Source of the DNA: Spirochaetota bacterium
GTDB lineage: Bacteria > Spirochaetota > Spirochaetia > DSM-27196 > PWMO01
Length of the DNA: 8,703 nt
Direction of reading: 5' to 3'
Assembly: GCA_009908925.1 (NCBI GenBank)
Contig: JAAAOH010000338.1
Span: 1-8,703, forward strand
The translations under genes and the position numbers were made by a program. The notes below the pieces were generated by a model, which saw only the letters and a program-made list of their open reading frames with translations, was not told the origin of the DNA and did not search any database. Shown here piece by piece: positions 1 to 6,519 of the stretch (position 1 is its first letter; the number at the start of each line of letters is the position of its first letter).

Positions 1-1
1 G

Positions 2-964
2 CTCAACGTACTTCCCATCATCCTCGGGGTGTTCGTGGCCGCGCGAATTGCCGGAAAAAAGTTCAACCAGTATATCCTCATCGCGCTGTTCGGGACCGCG
101 CTCGGCCCGGTCGTTTCGACGATTGCGGTGGAGCTCTCCGGGGCGAGCGCCTTCACCTGGCCCGCGGCAGTCGGCGCCGGGATTGCCCTCGGCATCCTGC
201 TCCCGCCGGCGGCCATGGTGATGCTGCGCCTTCATCAGGGCTATAACCTCTACAACATCGGACTTACCAGTGGGTTCCTTGCACTCTTCGCCTCGTCCTT
301 TCTTGTGGCGGGTGGCGCGAAGCTCGACGGTACCCTGATCTGGAATGATCGACCGGATATGGTGCTGCGTCTGATGATCCCGGTGATTTCCGGCGTCCTC
401 GTTGTGGCCGGTCTCGTTGATGGTCCGCGAACGGCGTTCGGTGACCTACGGCGGATCCTGAAGCTCTCCGGGCGACTTCCGTCGGACTTCATGGATCTCG
501 TCTCGCCCCACGGTGCGCTCCTCAACATGGGCCTTCTCGGCCTTGCCGGATGGACCTACGTTCTCGTGGTGGGGGCTCCGCTCAACGGTCCCGTTCTCGG
601 GGGCATTTGCACCGTGGTCGGATTCGGGGCATTCGGAAAGCACCTTCGAAACTGTTTTCCGGTCGTCGTGGGCGTGTTTGCCGCCACTCTCCTGTTTGGG
701 GTCGATCCGACATCGCCCGGGGCGATTCTGGCGCTGCTCTTCGGTACGACGCTTGCCCCGATCGCGGGTGAGTTCGGAATGACGCTCGGCTTTGTGGCGG
801 GGGTCTTGCACTTTACCATCGTAATGAGATCCGGCGCGTGGCACGCCGGTTTGGCTTTGTACAACAACGGGTTTGCCGGCGGCCTGACCGCCACCCTCCT
901 TGCCGCGGTGACGGAGTGGTACCATCAGGCCGACCGCGGCAGCCCGAGAAAGGAACAGAAATGA
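2..964 (+). CDS. DUF1576 family integral membrane protein, 5'-truncated by window edge
   Basis: The reading frame is open to the left edge, so the first visible residues (LNVLPIILGV) are internal and the GTG at 29 is not the true start. About 320 residues are visible. They are strongly hydrophobic, with many likely membrane helices. The second half carries motifs I associate with DUF1576 (GFGAFGKH near visible residues 207-214, a FGTTLAP stretch, and LALYNNGFAGG close to the C-terminus). The protein is internally duplicated: the LPIILGVF...FGTALGP...LYNIGLTSGF segment at the start resembles the FPVVVGVF...FGTTLAP...LYNNGFAGG segment at the end. Function is unknown; duplicated membrane halves suggest a transporter-like fold, which is inference. 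Its TGA overlaps the next gene's ATG (ATGA), so the two are probably translated together. The family call is from memory of the motifs and is fairly sure; no substrate can be given. Confidence 0.82.
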   Translation, partial: LNVLPIILGVFVAARIAGKKFNQYILIALFGTALGPVVSTIAVELSGASAFTWPAAVGAGIALGILLPPAAMVMLRLHQGYNLYNIGLTSGFLALFASSFLVAGGAKLDGTLIWNDRPDMVLRLMIPVISGVLVVAGLVDGPRTAFGDLRRILKLSGRLPSDFMDLVSPHGALLNMGLLGLAGWTYVLVVGAPLNGPVLGGICTVVGFGAFGKHLRNCFPVVVGVFAATLLFGVDPTSPGAILALLFGTTLAPIAGEFGMTLGFVAGVLHFTIVMRSGAWHAGLALYNNGFAGGLTATLLAAVTEWYHQADRGSPRKEQK

Positions 965-1347
965 AGCAGCGAAACGAACTCTTGCTTCACCTGATCGGTG
1001 AAGTCGGACACTTCATATTGGACTCCGATCCCGGCCGGATGGTTATCAACCTCCATCTCGAAGAGGGCGGGTTTCATCTGACCGTACTCGACGACGTCGA
1101 GCGCGACGACAAAGAAATCGAGGAGATCAACGCGGCGCTTCATGCGAAGCAGCGTCCCGAGCTTGCCGGCTACTACGGTTCCATGGCGGGGGCGGACCTC
1201 CTCGGGAACGCTCGCCTCGACCTCGTGGGCTGGCAGGTGAAGGGTGGCCAGGTGAAGAGCCGAGAGGGCGGGACCCAGATCGACCTGTGGCTCGGCGGCG
1301 ATAAGTTCGACGCGTCGAAGTTCAACATACCGGGGGACGGCTGCTGA
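961..1347 (+). CDS. Small acidic cytoplasmic protein of unknown function, coupled to the DUF1576 gene
   Basis: This is a 128-residue protein that I do not recognise. The ATG at 961 is chosen because it overlaps the upstream stop as ATGA and has a purine-rich AGAAAGGAA ribosome site just upstream; an in-frame start at 838 would lie deep inside the preceding gene. There is no signal peptide and no membrane helix. The N-terminus looks helical, residues 27-44 look like paired beta strands (MVINLHLEEGGFHLTVLDD), an acidic helix follows (45-60), and the C-terminal part contains a glycine-rich stretch (ADLLGNARLDLVGWQVKGG). It ends in a single cysteine (PGDGC). The tight overlap suggests a cytosolic partner or regulator of the membrane protein, which is inference. 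A hairpin spans its stop codon. Confidence 0.8.
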   Translation: MKQRNELLLHLIGEVGHFILDSDPGRMVINLHLEEGGFHLTVLDDVERDDKEIEEINAALHAKQRPELAGYYGSMAGADLLGNARLDLVGWQVKGGQVKSREGGTQIDLWLGGDKFDASKFNIPGDGC

Positions 1348-1353
1348 GCCGTC
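1336..1353 (+). terminator. 7-bp perfect hairpin over the stop codon of the small gene (weak terminator or processing site)
   Basis: GACGGCT (1336-1342) pairs perfectly with AGCCGTC (1347-1353) around a 4-base GCTG loop, and the TGA stop at 1345-1347 lies partly in the loop. The bases after it (GCCTTCCTCTC) are pyrimidine-rich but not a run of T, so this is not a textbook intrinsic terminator. It could cause partial termination or mark an mRNA end between the DUF1576 pair and the transporter. Confidence 0.35.
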
Positions 1354-1391
1354 GCCTTCCTCTCAGCTGACGCTATACCGCGGAGCACATC

Positions 1392-2285
1392 ATGTTTGCC
1401 CTCGCTGTAGATATCCTCTCGCCGCTCGTGCTACTCATCGTCGGCGGCTTCTTCATGGCGTCATTTCTCGCCCTGTCGGAAGACACCCTCGTGAGGGTGG
1501 TCGCCGATTTCTTCATGCCGCTTCTCATTTTCCACGCCCTCTATCTCTCAACGGTGGAGGTCGACGCGATCCTCTCGCTCGGCGCTTCGGTGGCTATCGT
1601 TCTCGTGCTGCTGCTCGGCCTCTCGGCCGTCTACGCGTGGGTGAGCGGAGTGGACCGTCGGGGATTCTCGCTTCCGGTGCTCTTCATGAACTCCGGGTTT
1701 CTCGGTATCCCGCTCATGCAGTTGTGGGGTGGCGACTCGGCGATGAGCCTCATAATCATATATGACCAGGTGAGTACCATCTTCCTTTTCACCCTCGGTA
1801 TCTTCATGGCTGCAGGAGGTCTCTCGGGACGGAGTCTGCGTGGTGTCGCGACCTCGCCCATGTTGTGGGCACTGGTCGCCGGCTTTCTCTTCCGCTTTCT
1901 CGGCGTGCCGCTTCCCGGACCGCTCGTCGACTCCCTGGGATTCGCGGGCGGGGCGGCCCCGCCGGTTGCGGCCTTTGCCCTCGGCGCCTCCCTCGCACAC
2001 CAACGGGTGCGGATCGATGTTCACATTCTCGTCGCCGTCCTCACGCGCTTTTTCGCCGGCTTTGCGGCCGCCCTCGTCGCGGTATGGATTCTCGGTCTCG
2101 AAGGAGAGACCCGGACCGTGGTCATCGTCGCCTCCTCTCTGCCGGCCGCGGTAATGTCCTACGTCCTTCCCGTGCGCTTCGGCTCCGATGCCTCCCACGC
2201 GCGCACGGTGGTCGTGCTCTCCACCTTCCTGGGGTTTCTATGGATTCCGGCGGTGTTCTATCTGGCCGAGGTCGTGCACTTGTAG
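1392..2285 (+). CDS. AEC family (auxin efflux carrier type) membrane transporter
   Basis: This is a 297-residue protein, close to the usual 300-320 of bacterial AEC carriers, with about ten hydrophobic segments. Recognisable family features are the first helix with SPLVLLIVGGFF, a FFMPLLIFHAL segment (40-50), the NSGFLGIP motif at 100-107 (family form N-x-G-F-x-G-x-P), DQ at 125-126, SPMLWALVAGFLFRFLGVPLP (155-175) and the last-half PAAVMSYVLPVRFGSD motif (251-266). The family exports or exchanges small organic acids such as malate or malonate in bacteria and auxin in plants; the substrate here cannot be read from sequence. The ATG at 1392 has GGAG at 1382-1385, 6 bases upstream. It lies 44 bases after the small gene and may be co-transcribed with it, apart from possible attenuation at the hairpin over that gene's stop. 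Confidence 0.9.
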   Translation: MFALAVDILSPLVLLIVGGFFMASFLALSEDTLVRVVADFFMPLLIFHALYLSTVEVDAILSLGASVAIVLVLLLGLSAVYAWVSGVDRRGFSLPVLFMNSGFLGIPLMQLWGGDSAMSLIIIYDQVSTIFLFTLGIFMAAGGLSGRSLRGVATSPMLWALVAGFLFRFLGVPLPGPLVDSLGFAGGAAPPVAAFALGASLAHQRVRIDVHILVAVLTRFFAGFAAALVAVWILGLEGETRTVVIVASSLPAAVMSYVLPVRFGSDASHARTVVVLSTFLGFLWIPAVFYLAEVVHL

Positions 2286-2295
2286 TGCCCGGGCG

Positions 2296-2324
2296 TTGCA
2301 CCCCACCGGCGCGGCTCGTATGCT
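2296..2324 (+). promoter_or_regulatory. Candidate sigma70-type promoter giving a leaderless mRNA
   Basis: TTGCAC (2296-2301) and TATGCT (2319-2324) are separated by exactly 17 bases. The -10 box keeps the key T-A-...-T positions; the -35 box keeps TTG only. A transcript from this pair would start about 7 bases after the -10 box, at 2331-2332, which is the ATG of the following gene. That gene has no Shine-Dalgarno at a workable distance (only TAGG ending 2 bases before the ATG). This agrees with leaderless translation but is not proof. Confidence 0.4.
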
Positions 2325-2331
2325 GTAGGCT

Positions 2332-3981
2332 ATGAGTCGCGCCGCGTTTCTTTCTTTCCTTGCCTTCATCCTCCTCCTTGTTGCTGCCGGGCCCGCGATA
2401 GGGCCGGCCTTCGGGCAGGAGGCGGCTTCTCTCGATGACGACGAGCGCGCCGCGATCGACTCCTACATGGCCGAGATGCTCGACACGCACCGGATACCGG
2501 GAATGGCGCTGGCGGTCGTGCGCGACGGCGCTGTTGCGTACACGGCGGGCTACGGCACGAGCGGCCTTCCCGCCGAAGTCGGAAGTGCCCGCGCGATGCT
2601 GCCCGACACACCGGTGCGCATCGGCTCGGCAACGGCCTCGTTCACGGCTCTCACCCTTGTTCAACTGGCCGAACGGGGCAACATCGAGCTCGATGCGCCG
2701 GTCTCGGACTACCTCTCGGCGTTCGCGAAGATCGATGAGCAGACGGAGCAGCCGGTGACGGTTCGCCATCTTCTCAGTCACACGAGCGGCATACCGCCTG
2801 CGGCGGCGCTCTGGGCGGAGGACACCGCCGGCGTGGAGCGTGCCGACGAGGATGGCGCCGGCGGGCCGGGCGCGAACACGCCGGTGCGCCGGCTCGCCGC
2901 TGCCATTGCCGCCGCGGTCGCGCGCCGGGGGACGGAGGCGGAGCCGGGCGTCGGCTTCACCTACGCCGACGCGAATCTCATCGTCGCAGGCGCCGTGCTC
3001 GAGGCCGCGACCGGGCGCCCGTATTCGGACTACCTGCAGCAGGAGCTTCTCGACCCTCTCGGACTCGAAGAGTGCGTCGTGGTGTGGGGGAGCGAGCGCG
3101 CGGCCCGGGGGCACGCGCGCGGCCTTTTCGACATCACCGTGCCGATCGATGCAGAGGTGGCGCCGGGCGAAGAGCCTGCCGCGGGCCTTGCCTGCAGCGC
3201 CGGCGCCGCCGGCCGCTACATCGCGGCCCTCCTCGCGGGCGCCTCCGGCGACGCTCCCGGCCGCGACGGTGACGCCGCGGACCGGCGGGGTGACGCCGCC
3301 GTTGAAGCCATCACCCCGCCCGGCCCCCTGTCCCCCGGGATGCTCGCCGAGCTGTGGCGGCCTCAAGTAGAGGCTCACGGTCCGGGTGTACCCGACGGCG
3401 CCTCCTACGCGCACGGCTGGCTTGTTGAGGGGAGCGGCGCCTCCCGGCGCGTGTGGCACGCCGGAACGATCGCGACCTCTCAGAGTGCCTATCACCTGTA
3501 CCCCGGGGAGGAAAGTGGAGTGTTCGTGGCGATGAACGTGAACGGGCTGATGCTCTACGATCTCACCAATGTGATTGCCCGGGGCGTCCACGACATTCTC
3601 CGCGGCGAAGAACCGCCGGCCTTCGCGCCGTTGGAGACGGCGCGCAGCACGAGGGTCATCGTAACGGTGGTCTCGTCGCTGAGCCTGCTGTGGCTGTTGT
3701 TCTCCATAAACGCATTCAAGCTCCGCCAGCGGCGCGGCGCGTTGCCGGTGAAGGGCAAGCGCGACATGAAGCGCGGCGTTGCCTTTCCGCTGCTCGTAGA
3801 CGGCGCGATCCTCATCTTCTTCCTCGTGGCCGTCCCGGCGGGATTCAACGCCCGCTTTACGGATCTCCTTGCGATGGCACTCGACATTTTCATGCTCTCC
3901 ATTCTCGCCGCGGCGCCGGTGGGAGTGTGGGCCGCGGCGCGGACGGTGCTGTCCTTTATCACACGGGATAAGGTTGGATAA
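2332..3981 (+). CDS. Secreted beta-lactamase-fold (PF00144-type) protein lacking the SxxK lysine, with C-terminal membrane module
   Basis: The 549-residue protein has four parts. Residues 1-29 form a signal peptide or anchor (hydrophobic LSFLAFILLLVAA, then a GPAFGQ-like cleavage region). Residues about 35-425 are a serine hydrolase domain of the class C beta-lactamase / D-Ala-D-Ala carboxypeptidase superfamily. About 441-461, 484-505 and 513-537 are three membrane helices, with a basic loop (KLRQRRG, KGKRDMKRG) between the first two. Family landmarks are IGSATASFTAL (97-107), LVQLAERGNIELDAPVSDYL (109-128), RHLLSHTSGIP (145-155), YADAN (211-215) and HAG (376-378). The nucleophile Ser99 is kept, but the motif reads S-A-T-A, so the general-base lysine is Ala102 (codon GCC at 2635-2637). 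Tyr211 and H-A-G are kept, and Asp at YxD is common in the family. Family members act on cell-wall peptides, beta-lactams or esters; this one may bind without turning over. Two Ala/Gly/Asp-rich inserts (about 156-185 and 302-335) add length. The next gene is coupled. Confidence 0.88.
   Translation: MSRAAFLSFLAFILLLVAAGPAIGPAFGQEAASLDDDERAAIDSYMAEMLDTHRIPGMALAVVRDGAVAYTAGYGTSGLPAEVGSARAMLPDTPVRIGSATASFTALTLVQLAERGNIELDAPVSDYLSAFAKIDEQTEQPVTVRHLLSHTSGIPPAAALWAEDTAGVERADEDGAGGPGANTPVRRLAAAIAAAVARRGTEAEPGVGFTYADANLIVAGAVLEAATGRPYSDYLQQELLDPLGLEECVVVWGSERAARGHARGLFDITVPIDAEVAPGEEPAAGLACSAGAAGRYIAALLAGASGDAPGRDGDAADRRGDAAVEAITPPGPLSPGMLAELWRPQVEAHGPGVPDGASYAHGWLVEGSGASRRVWHAGTIATSQSAYHLYPGEESGVFVAMNVNGLMLYDLTNVIARGVHDILRGEEPPAFAPLETARSTRVIVTVVSSLSLLWLLFSINAFKLRQRRGALPVKGKRDMKRGVAFPLLVDGAILIFFLVAVPAGFNARFTDLLAMALDIFMLSILAAAPVGVWAAARTVLSFITRDKVG
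3268..3299 (+). repeat. 21-base-period imperfect tandem repeat inside the hydrolase gene
   Basis: The 11-base word GGTGACGCCGC occurs at 3268-3278 and again at 3289-3299, exactly 21 bases (seven codons) apart. It encodes a repeated Gly-Asp-Ala-Ala in a low-complexity insert of the hydrolase domain. The spacing keeps the frame, consistent with slippage or local duplication in a surface loop. Confidence 0.5.
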
Positions 3982-3984
3982 GGA
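3979..3984 (+). promoter_or_regulatory. Shine-Dalgarno overlapping the upstream stop codon
   Basis: TAAGGA at 3979-3984 contains the TAA stop of the hydrolase gene (3979-3981) and lies 6 bases before the ATG at 3991. It fixes that start and suggests that ribosomes ending the hydrolase reinitiate on the next gene. Confidence 0.75.
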
Positions 3985-3990
3985 ACTCCC

Positions 3991-5556
3991 ATGGACAAGG
4001 TACTCCTCAAGCAACGCGATCGCTACTCAATCGAGATAAAGGCTCGATACCTCATAGATCCGAAACAGTTGACGCGCAAGGGCTACGGGCTGCGCGTCTA
4101 CTTCTTCTTTCCCCAGCCGTTCCGCGTGTCGCGATCCACCTATGACTCGCAGAGCTTCTTCTCGCAATTGAAGCTCTACCTGAGGTTCAACACGCCGGTG
4201 TTCTCCGTCGACGAGCTTCTGGAGCCGCTCTCGGATGTGTCGCCGCTGGTGCGCATCGAGAAGATGCTCCATCGCCGAAGGACCGGTGACGAATTCTTTC
4301 GGGAGGAGCAGGCGTTCATCTACGAGTCGAAGCTCCTCGGTTCGGTCTACAAGTCGATCCTGCGTGAGCTTCTCAACAGTGCCCGCAGTGACGGCGGTGT
4401 GCGAAAGTCAGGGAAGGCGGAGGAGGCAAAGCTCGAAGAGAGCATCAAGTCCATGCACGCCGTCGCACGGCGGTTCCACGAGGTTGCCGAAGAGCTCGAG
4501 CGGCTAGAGCCCGATGCCGACGTTCTGCAGCACGCCCGCATGATCGACGAGCACCTGTCTCTACTGCTAGAGAAATACCTCACGTCGGTGCTCAGCCTGT
4601 GTGACGAGGACAAACAGGAGGATCTCTACGGACGAATCGTGAAGGTTCTGCTGAAAGAGGAGAAGCATCGCGCCGAGAAAGAGTATCCGAGTCAGCCCTC
4701 CAGGATCGAACGGCAGCAGCAGTTCGAAGAGTACGTCTACCGGGAGAAGATGCTCAAGAAATACGCCTCCGAGGTGCTCTTCTTCGACGTGGACCGGCGC
4801 GATACGGCAAAACGGGGCGAGCACGTCCTCTATGCTGTTGCCGCCGGGATCGCGATGGTGCTCGCGACGACCATCGCCTTTTACGGCCAGACCCGTTTCG
4901 GCAATTTCAGCGTCTCCCTCTTTGCGCTGCTGGTCGTAGGCTACATGCTCAAGGACCGGGTGAAGGATTTCTTCCGGGAGGTTCTCAAGCGCCGCCTCGG
5001 GCCCCACCTCAATGACAGAAAGTCCCGCATCCACGACCGTCGCCGGAAGAAGCGGCTTGCCACGGTGAGCGAGCGTGCCTACTACGTGAAGGAGGCAAAG
5101 CTCGACCCCGCGATCCGCGAGTTGCGAGACCGCGGCTACTTCGAGCGGACGCTCTTCGCCGAGGAAGAGGAGAAGATCCTCCTGTATGCGAAGCGCCTCA
5201 ACCTTAACGCACGAAACCTCAAAGCGGTGCACAGCAGGATCAACGGCGTCGCCGACATCAACATGGTGGATCTCTCCCCGTTTCTCAGGCACCTCAGTGC
5301 CCAGTACGGCCTCGTGCCCACCGTAGAGAACAAGAAGCGGGTGAGCCTCAAGCGGGTGAAGCGGATCTATCACCTGAATCTCATCGTCTCCCACGACAGC
5401 CCGGAGGGCCGCATCGCAGGCCGTTTCCGTCTCGTAGTCGATGCCCAGGGAATCAAACGGATCGAGACCGTGGAGCCGCACGGCCCGCTGCCGAACGAAG
5501 GGGTGAGGCTGGTGCCGCAATCGATGGCCGAGGAAGAGGGGGAGTACGAGTACTGA
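3991..5556 (+). CDS. Uncharacterised protein with two central membrane helices and large cytosolic domains
   Basis: I do not recognise this 521-residue protein. Residues 1-75 look like a beta-rich domain (YSIEIKARYLIDP, GYGLRVYFFFPQPFRV, LKLYLRFNTPVFS). Residues about 85-275 are charged and helical, with likely coiled-coil stretches (AEEAKLEESIKSMHAVARR, EVAEELERLEPDAD). Two hydrophobic segments follow at about 278-297 and 306-321 with a short loop between them, so both long ends should lie on the same, probably cytosolic, side. A very basic juxtamembrane patch (RKSRIHDRRRKKR, 343-355) supports this by the positive-inside rule. The C-terminal part (360-521) is soluble and ends in an acidic tail (EEEGEYEY). 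No nucleotide-binding loop or enzyme motif is visible. Coupling to the membrane-anchored beta-lactamase-fold protein suggests a shared envelope task, which is inference. It is the last gene of the plus-strand block. Confidence 0.88.
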   Translation: MDKVLLKQRDRYSIEIKARYLIDPKQLTRKGYGLRVYFFFPQPFRVSRSTYDSQSFFSQLKLYLRFNTPVFSVDELLEPLSDVSPLVRIEKMLHRRRTGDEFFREEQAFIYESKLLGSVYKSILRELLNSARSDGGVRKSGKAEEAKLEESIKSMHAVARRFHEVAEELERLEPDADVLQHARMIDEHLSLLLEKYLTSVLSLCDEDKQEDLYGRIVKVLLKEEKHRAEKEYPSQPSRIERQQQFEEYVYREKMLKKYASEVLFFDVDRRDTAKRGEHVLYAVAAGIAMVLATTIAFYGQTRFGNFSVSLFALLVVGYMLKDRVKDFFREVLKRRLGPHLNDRKSRIHDRRRKKRLATVSERAYYVKEAKLDPAIRELRDRGYFERTLFAEEEEKILLYAKRLNLNARNLKAVHSRINGVADINMVDLSPFLRHLSAQYGLVPTVENKKRVSLKRVKRIYHLNLIVSHDSPEGRIAGRFRLVVDAQGIKRIETVEPHGPLPNEGVRLVPQSMAEEEGEYEY

Positions 5557-5594
5557 AGGCGCGCGGAAGGCGGTGGCGTCTCCGCTTCGAGCCT

Positions 5595-5683
5595 GAGCCC
5601 GACACCTGCGACCGGCGACTGCGACCCGGCGGTCGCCGCCGGGCCCCGAGACCGGTGACTGCAGCGCGAGCCCGACGCCTGCG
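5595..5683. repeat. Paired imperfect direct repeats flanking a hairpin in the convergent gap
   Basis: GAGCCCGACACCTGCG (5595-5610) recurs at 5668-5683 with one mismatch in 16. GACCGGCGACTGC (5610-5622) recurs at 5650-5662 with one mismatch in 13. The order is A-B-hairpin-B'-A', all in the same orientation. The 129-base gap between the two convergent genes is almost filled by these words. The origin is unknown; it may be a degenerate copy of a dispersed intergenic repeat. Confidence 0.55.
5625..5643. terminator. Perfect GC hairpin between convergent genes, possible bidirectional terminator
   Basis: CCCGGCGG (5625-5632) and CCGCCGGG (5636-5643) form an 8-bp all-GC stem with a TCG loop. No T-run follows on either strand, so a classical intrinsic terminator is not shown. 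Its position between the ends of two converging transcripts makes a termination or 3'-end stabilising role likely. An alternative pairing, CGGCGAC (5613-5619) with GTCGCCG (5632-5638), competes with it. Confidence 0.45.
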
Positions 5684-5685
5684 CG

Positions 5686-6516
5686 CTATGCGCCGCCCAT
5701 CTCCTCGAGGAGCGGCCCGAGCCGCTGGGGGAAGTCGGTAATGATGCCGGACGCGCCAGCGCGGGCGAGCCGGCGCATATCGGCTTCCTCGTTCACCGTG
5801 TATACGTTGACCTCGATTCCGGCCGCCCGGACCGCGGCGATCTCGGCCTCGTCCGTGACCTCGATGCCGGGATTGTAGGCATCGGCGCGGAGACCGCGAA
5901 CATAGCCTGCCGCGTCTTCCAGCGGTTCGCCGGTGAGCGCGGCGATCCTGATGCGCGGGTCCGCACGCCGGACGCGAGTCAGGTAGGGGTGATCGAACGA
6001 GGAGATGATCACCTCGTCGATCATGTCGAGCTCGGCGATCATGCCCACAACGCGCTCGACGAAGTCGTCTTCCCCGGCCCCGCCGTGCAGGCTCTTGAGC
6101 TCCACATTGACCTGCCAGTGTGCGTCGCGCGTCCAGACGAGCGTCTCATGCAGGGTAGGGGCGTCGGTGCCGACGAAGGAGCGCTGATCGGCGTCGCGTA
6201 CCGCCCCCGCCGCGATCTGGCCGAAGGGGTCGGACTCGTTGTACCAGGAGCCGAAGTCCAGGGTGCGAATCTCCTGCAGCGTGAACTCGCGCACCCGCCA
6301 CGGCTCGCGGTCGGGAAACGCCGTGGTCACGTTTGAGGTGCGTTCGAGAGTGTCGTCGTGGATGACGACGAGCTCGCCGTCCGCGGTCAACTGCACGTCG
6401 AGCTCCCAGAGATCCGCACCCGCCTCGAGGCCTTTACGAGCGGCTGCCAGCGTGTTCTCGGGAGCGAGACTGCGCGCGCCGCGGTGTGCGATGCTGAGGG
6501 TGTTTCGCGTGGCGAT
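5686..6516 (-). CDS. ugpQ: Cytosolic glycerophosphodiester phosphodiesterase with apparent ATC start
   Basis: The enzyme hydrolyses glycerophosphodiesters to glycerol-3-phosphate and an alcohol. Read from ATC at 6516-6514, the protein has 276 residues. The family's key residues are in place: HRG at 11-13 (catalytic His11), PEN at 19-21, WELD at 37-40 (metal ligands Glu38, Asp40), HDD at 53-55 (catalytic His53), VELK at 138-141 (Glu139), and a C-terminal VYTVNEEADM...GASGIITDFP segment. There is no signal peptide, as in UgpQ and unlike periplasmic GlpQ. The first ordinary start in frame is GTG at 6396-6394, but using it would delete HRG, PEN and both metal ligands. No ATG, GTG or TTG exists in any frame between the ugpE stop and 6421. 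The ATC lies 9 bases after AGGAG, where a start is expected. A mutated or misread ATG is the main alternative. The gene is last in the ugp operon, 3 bases after the ugpE stop and in the same frame. Confidence 0.85.
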   Translation of the reverse strand: MATRNTLSIAHRGARSLAPENTLAAARKGLEAGADLWELDVQLTADGELVVIHDDTLERTSNVTTAFPDREPWRVREFTLQEIRTLDFGSWYNESDPFGQIAAGAVRDADQRSFVGTDAPTLHETLVWTRDAHWQVNVELKSLHGGAGEDDFVERVVGMIAELDMIDEVIISSFDHPYLTRVRRADPRIRIAALTGEPLEDAAGYVRGLRADAYNPGIEVTDEAEIAAVRAAGIEVNVYTVNEEADMRRLARAGASGIITDFPQRLGPLLEEMGGA

Positions 6517-6519
6517 GGC

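Noticed and set aside
838..960. Upstream in-frame extension of the small gene
   Set aside because: It would overlap the conserved C-terminal part of the DUF1576 gene by over 120 bases; the ATG at 961 with an ATGA overlap and ribosome site is better.
1374..1379. TATACC as a -10 box for the AEC gene
   Set aside because: No -35-like hexamer lies 16-18 bases upstream; it could easily be chance.
2962..2970. Asp213 in place of Asn in the hydrolase YxN motif as a second defect
   Set aside because: Y-x-D is common in this superfamily, so it is not evidence of inactivation.
2122..4014. 630-residue open frame on the minus strand opposite the hydrolase gene
   Set aside because: It is very rich in Arg, Gly and His, has no domain or ribosome site, and lies opposite a gene with clear family motifs. 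It is a by-product of high GC.
4567..5520. 317-residue minus-strand open frame opposite the 521-residue protein
   Set aside because: It has no recognisable domain, while the plus-strand frame has a good ribosome site, membrane helices and correct coupling. Treated as a shadow.
5686..6396. GTG at 6396 as start of the phosphodiesterase
   Set aside because: It would remove the HRG, PEN and E-x-D active-site elements that are clearly encoded just upstream in the same frame.
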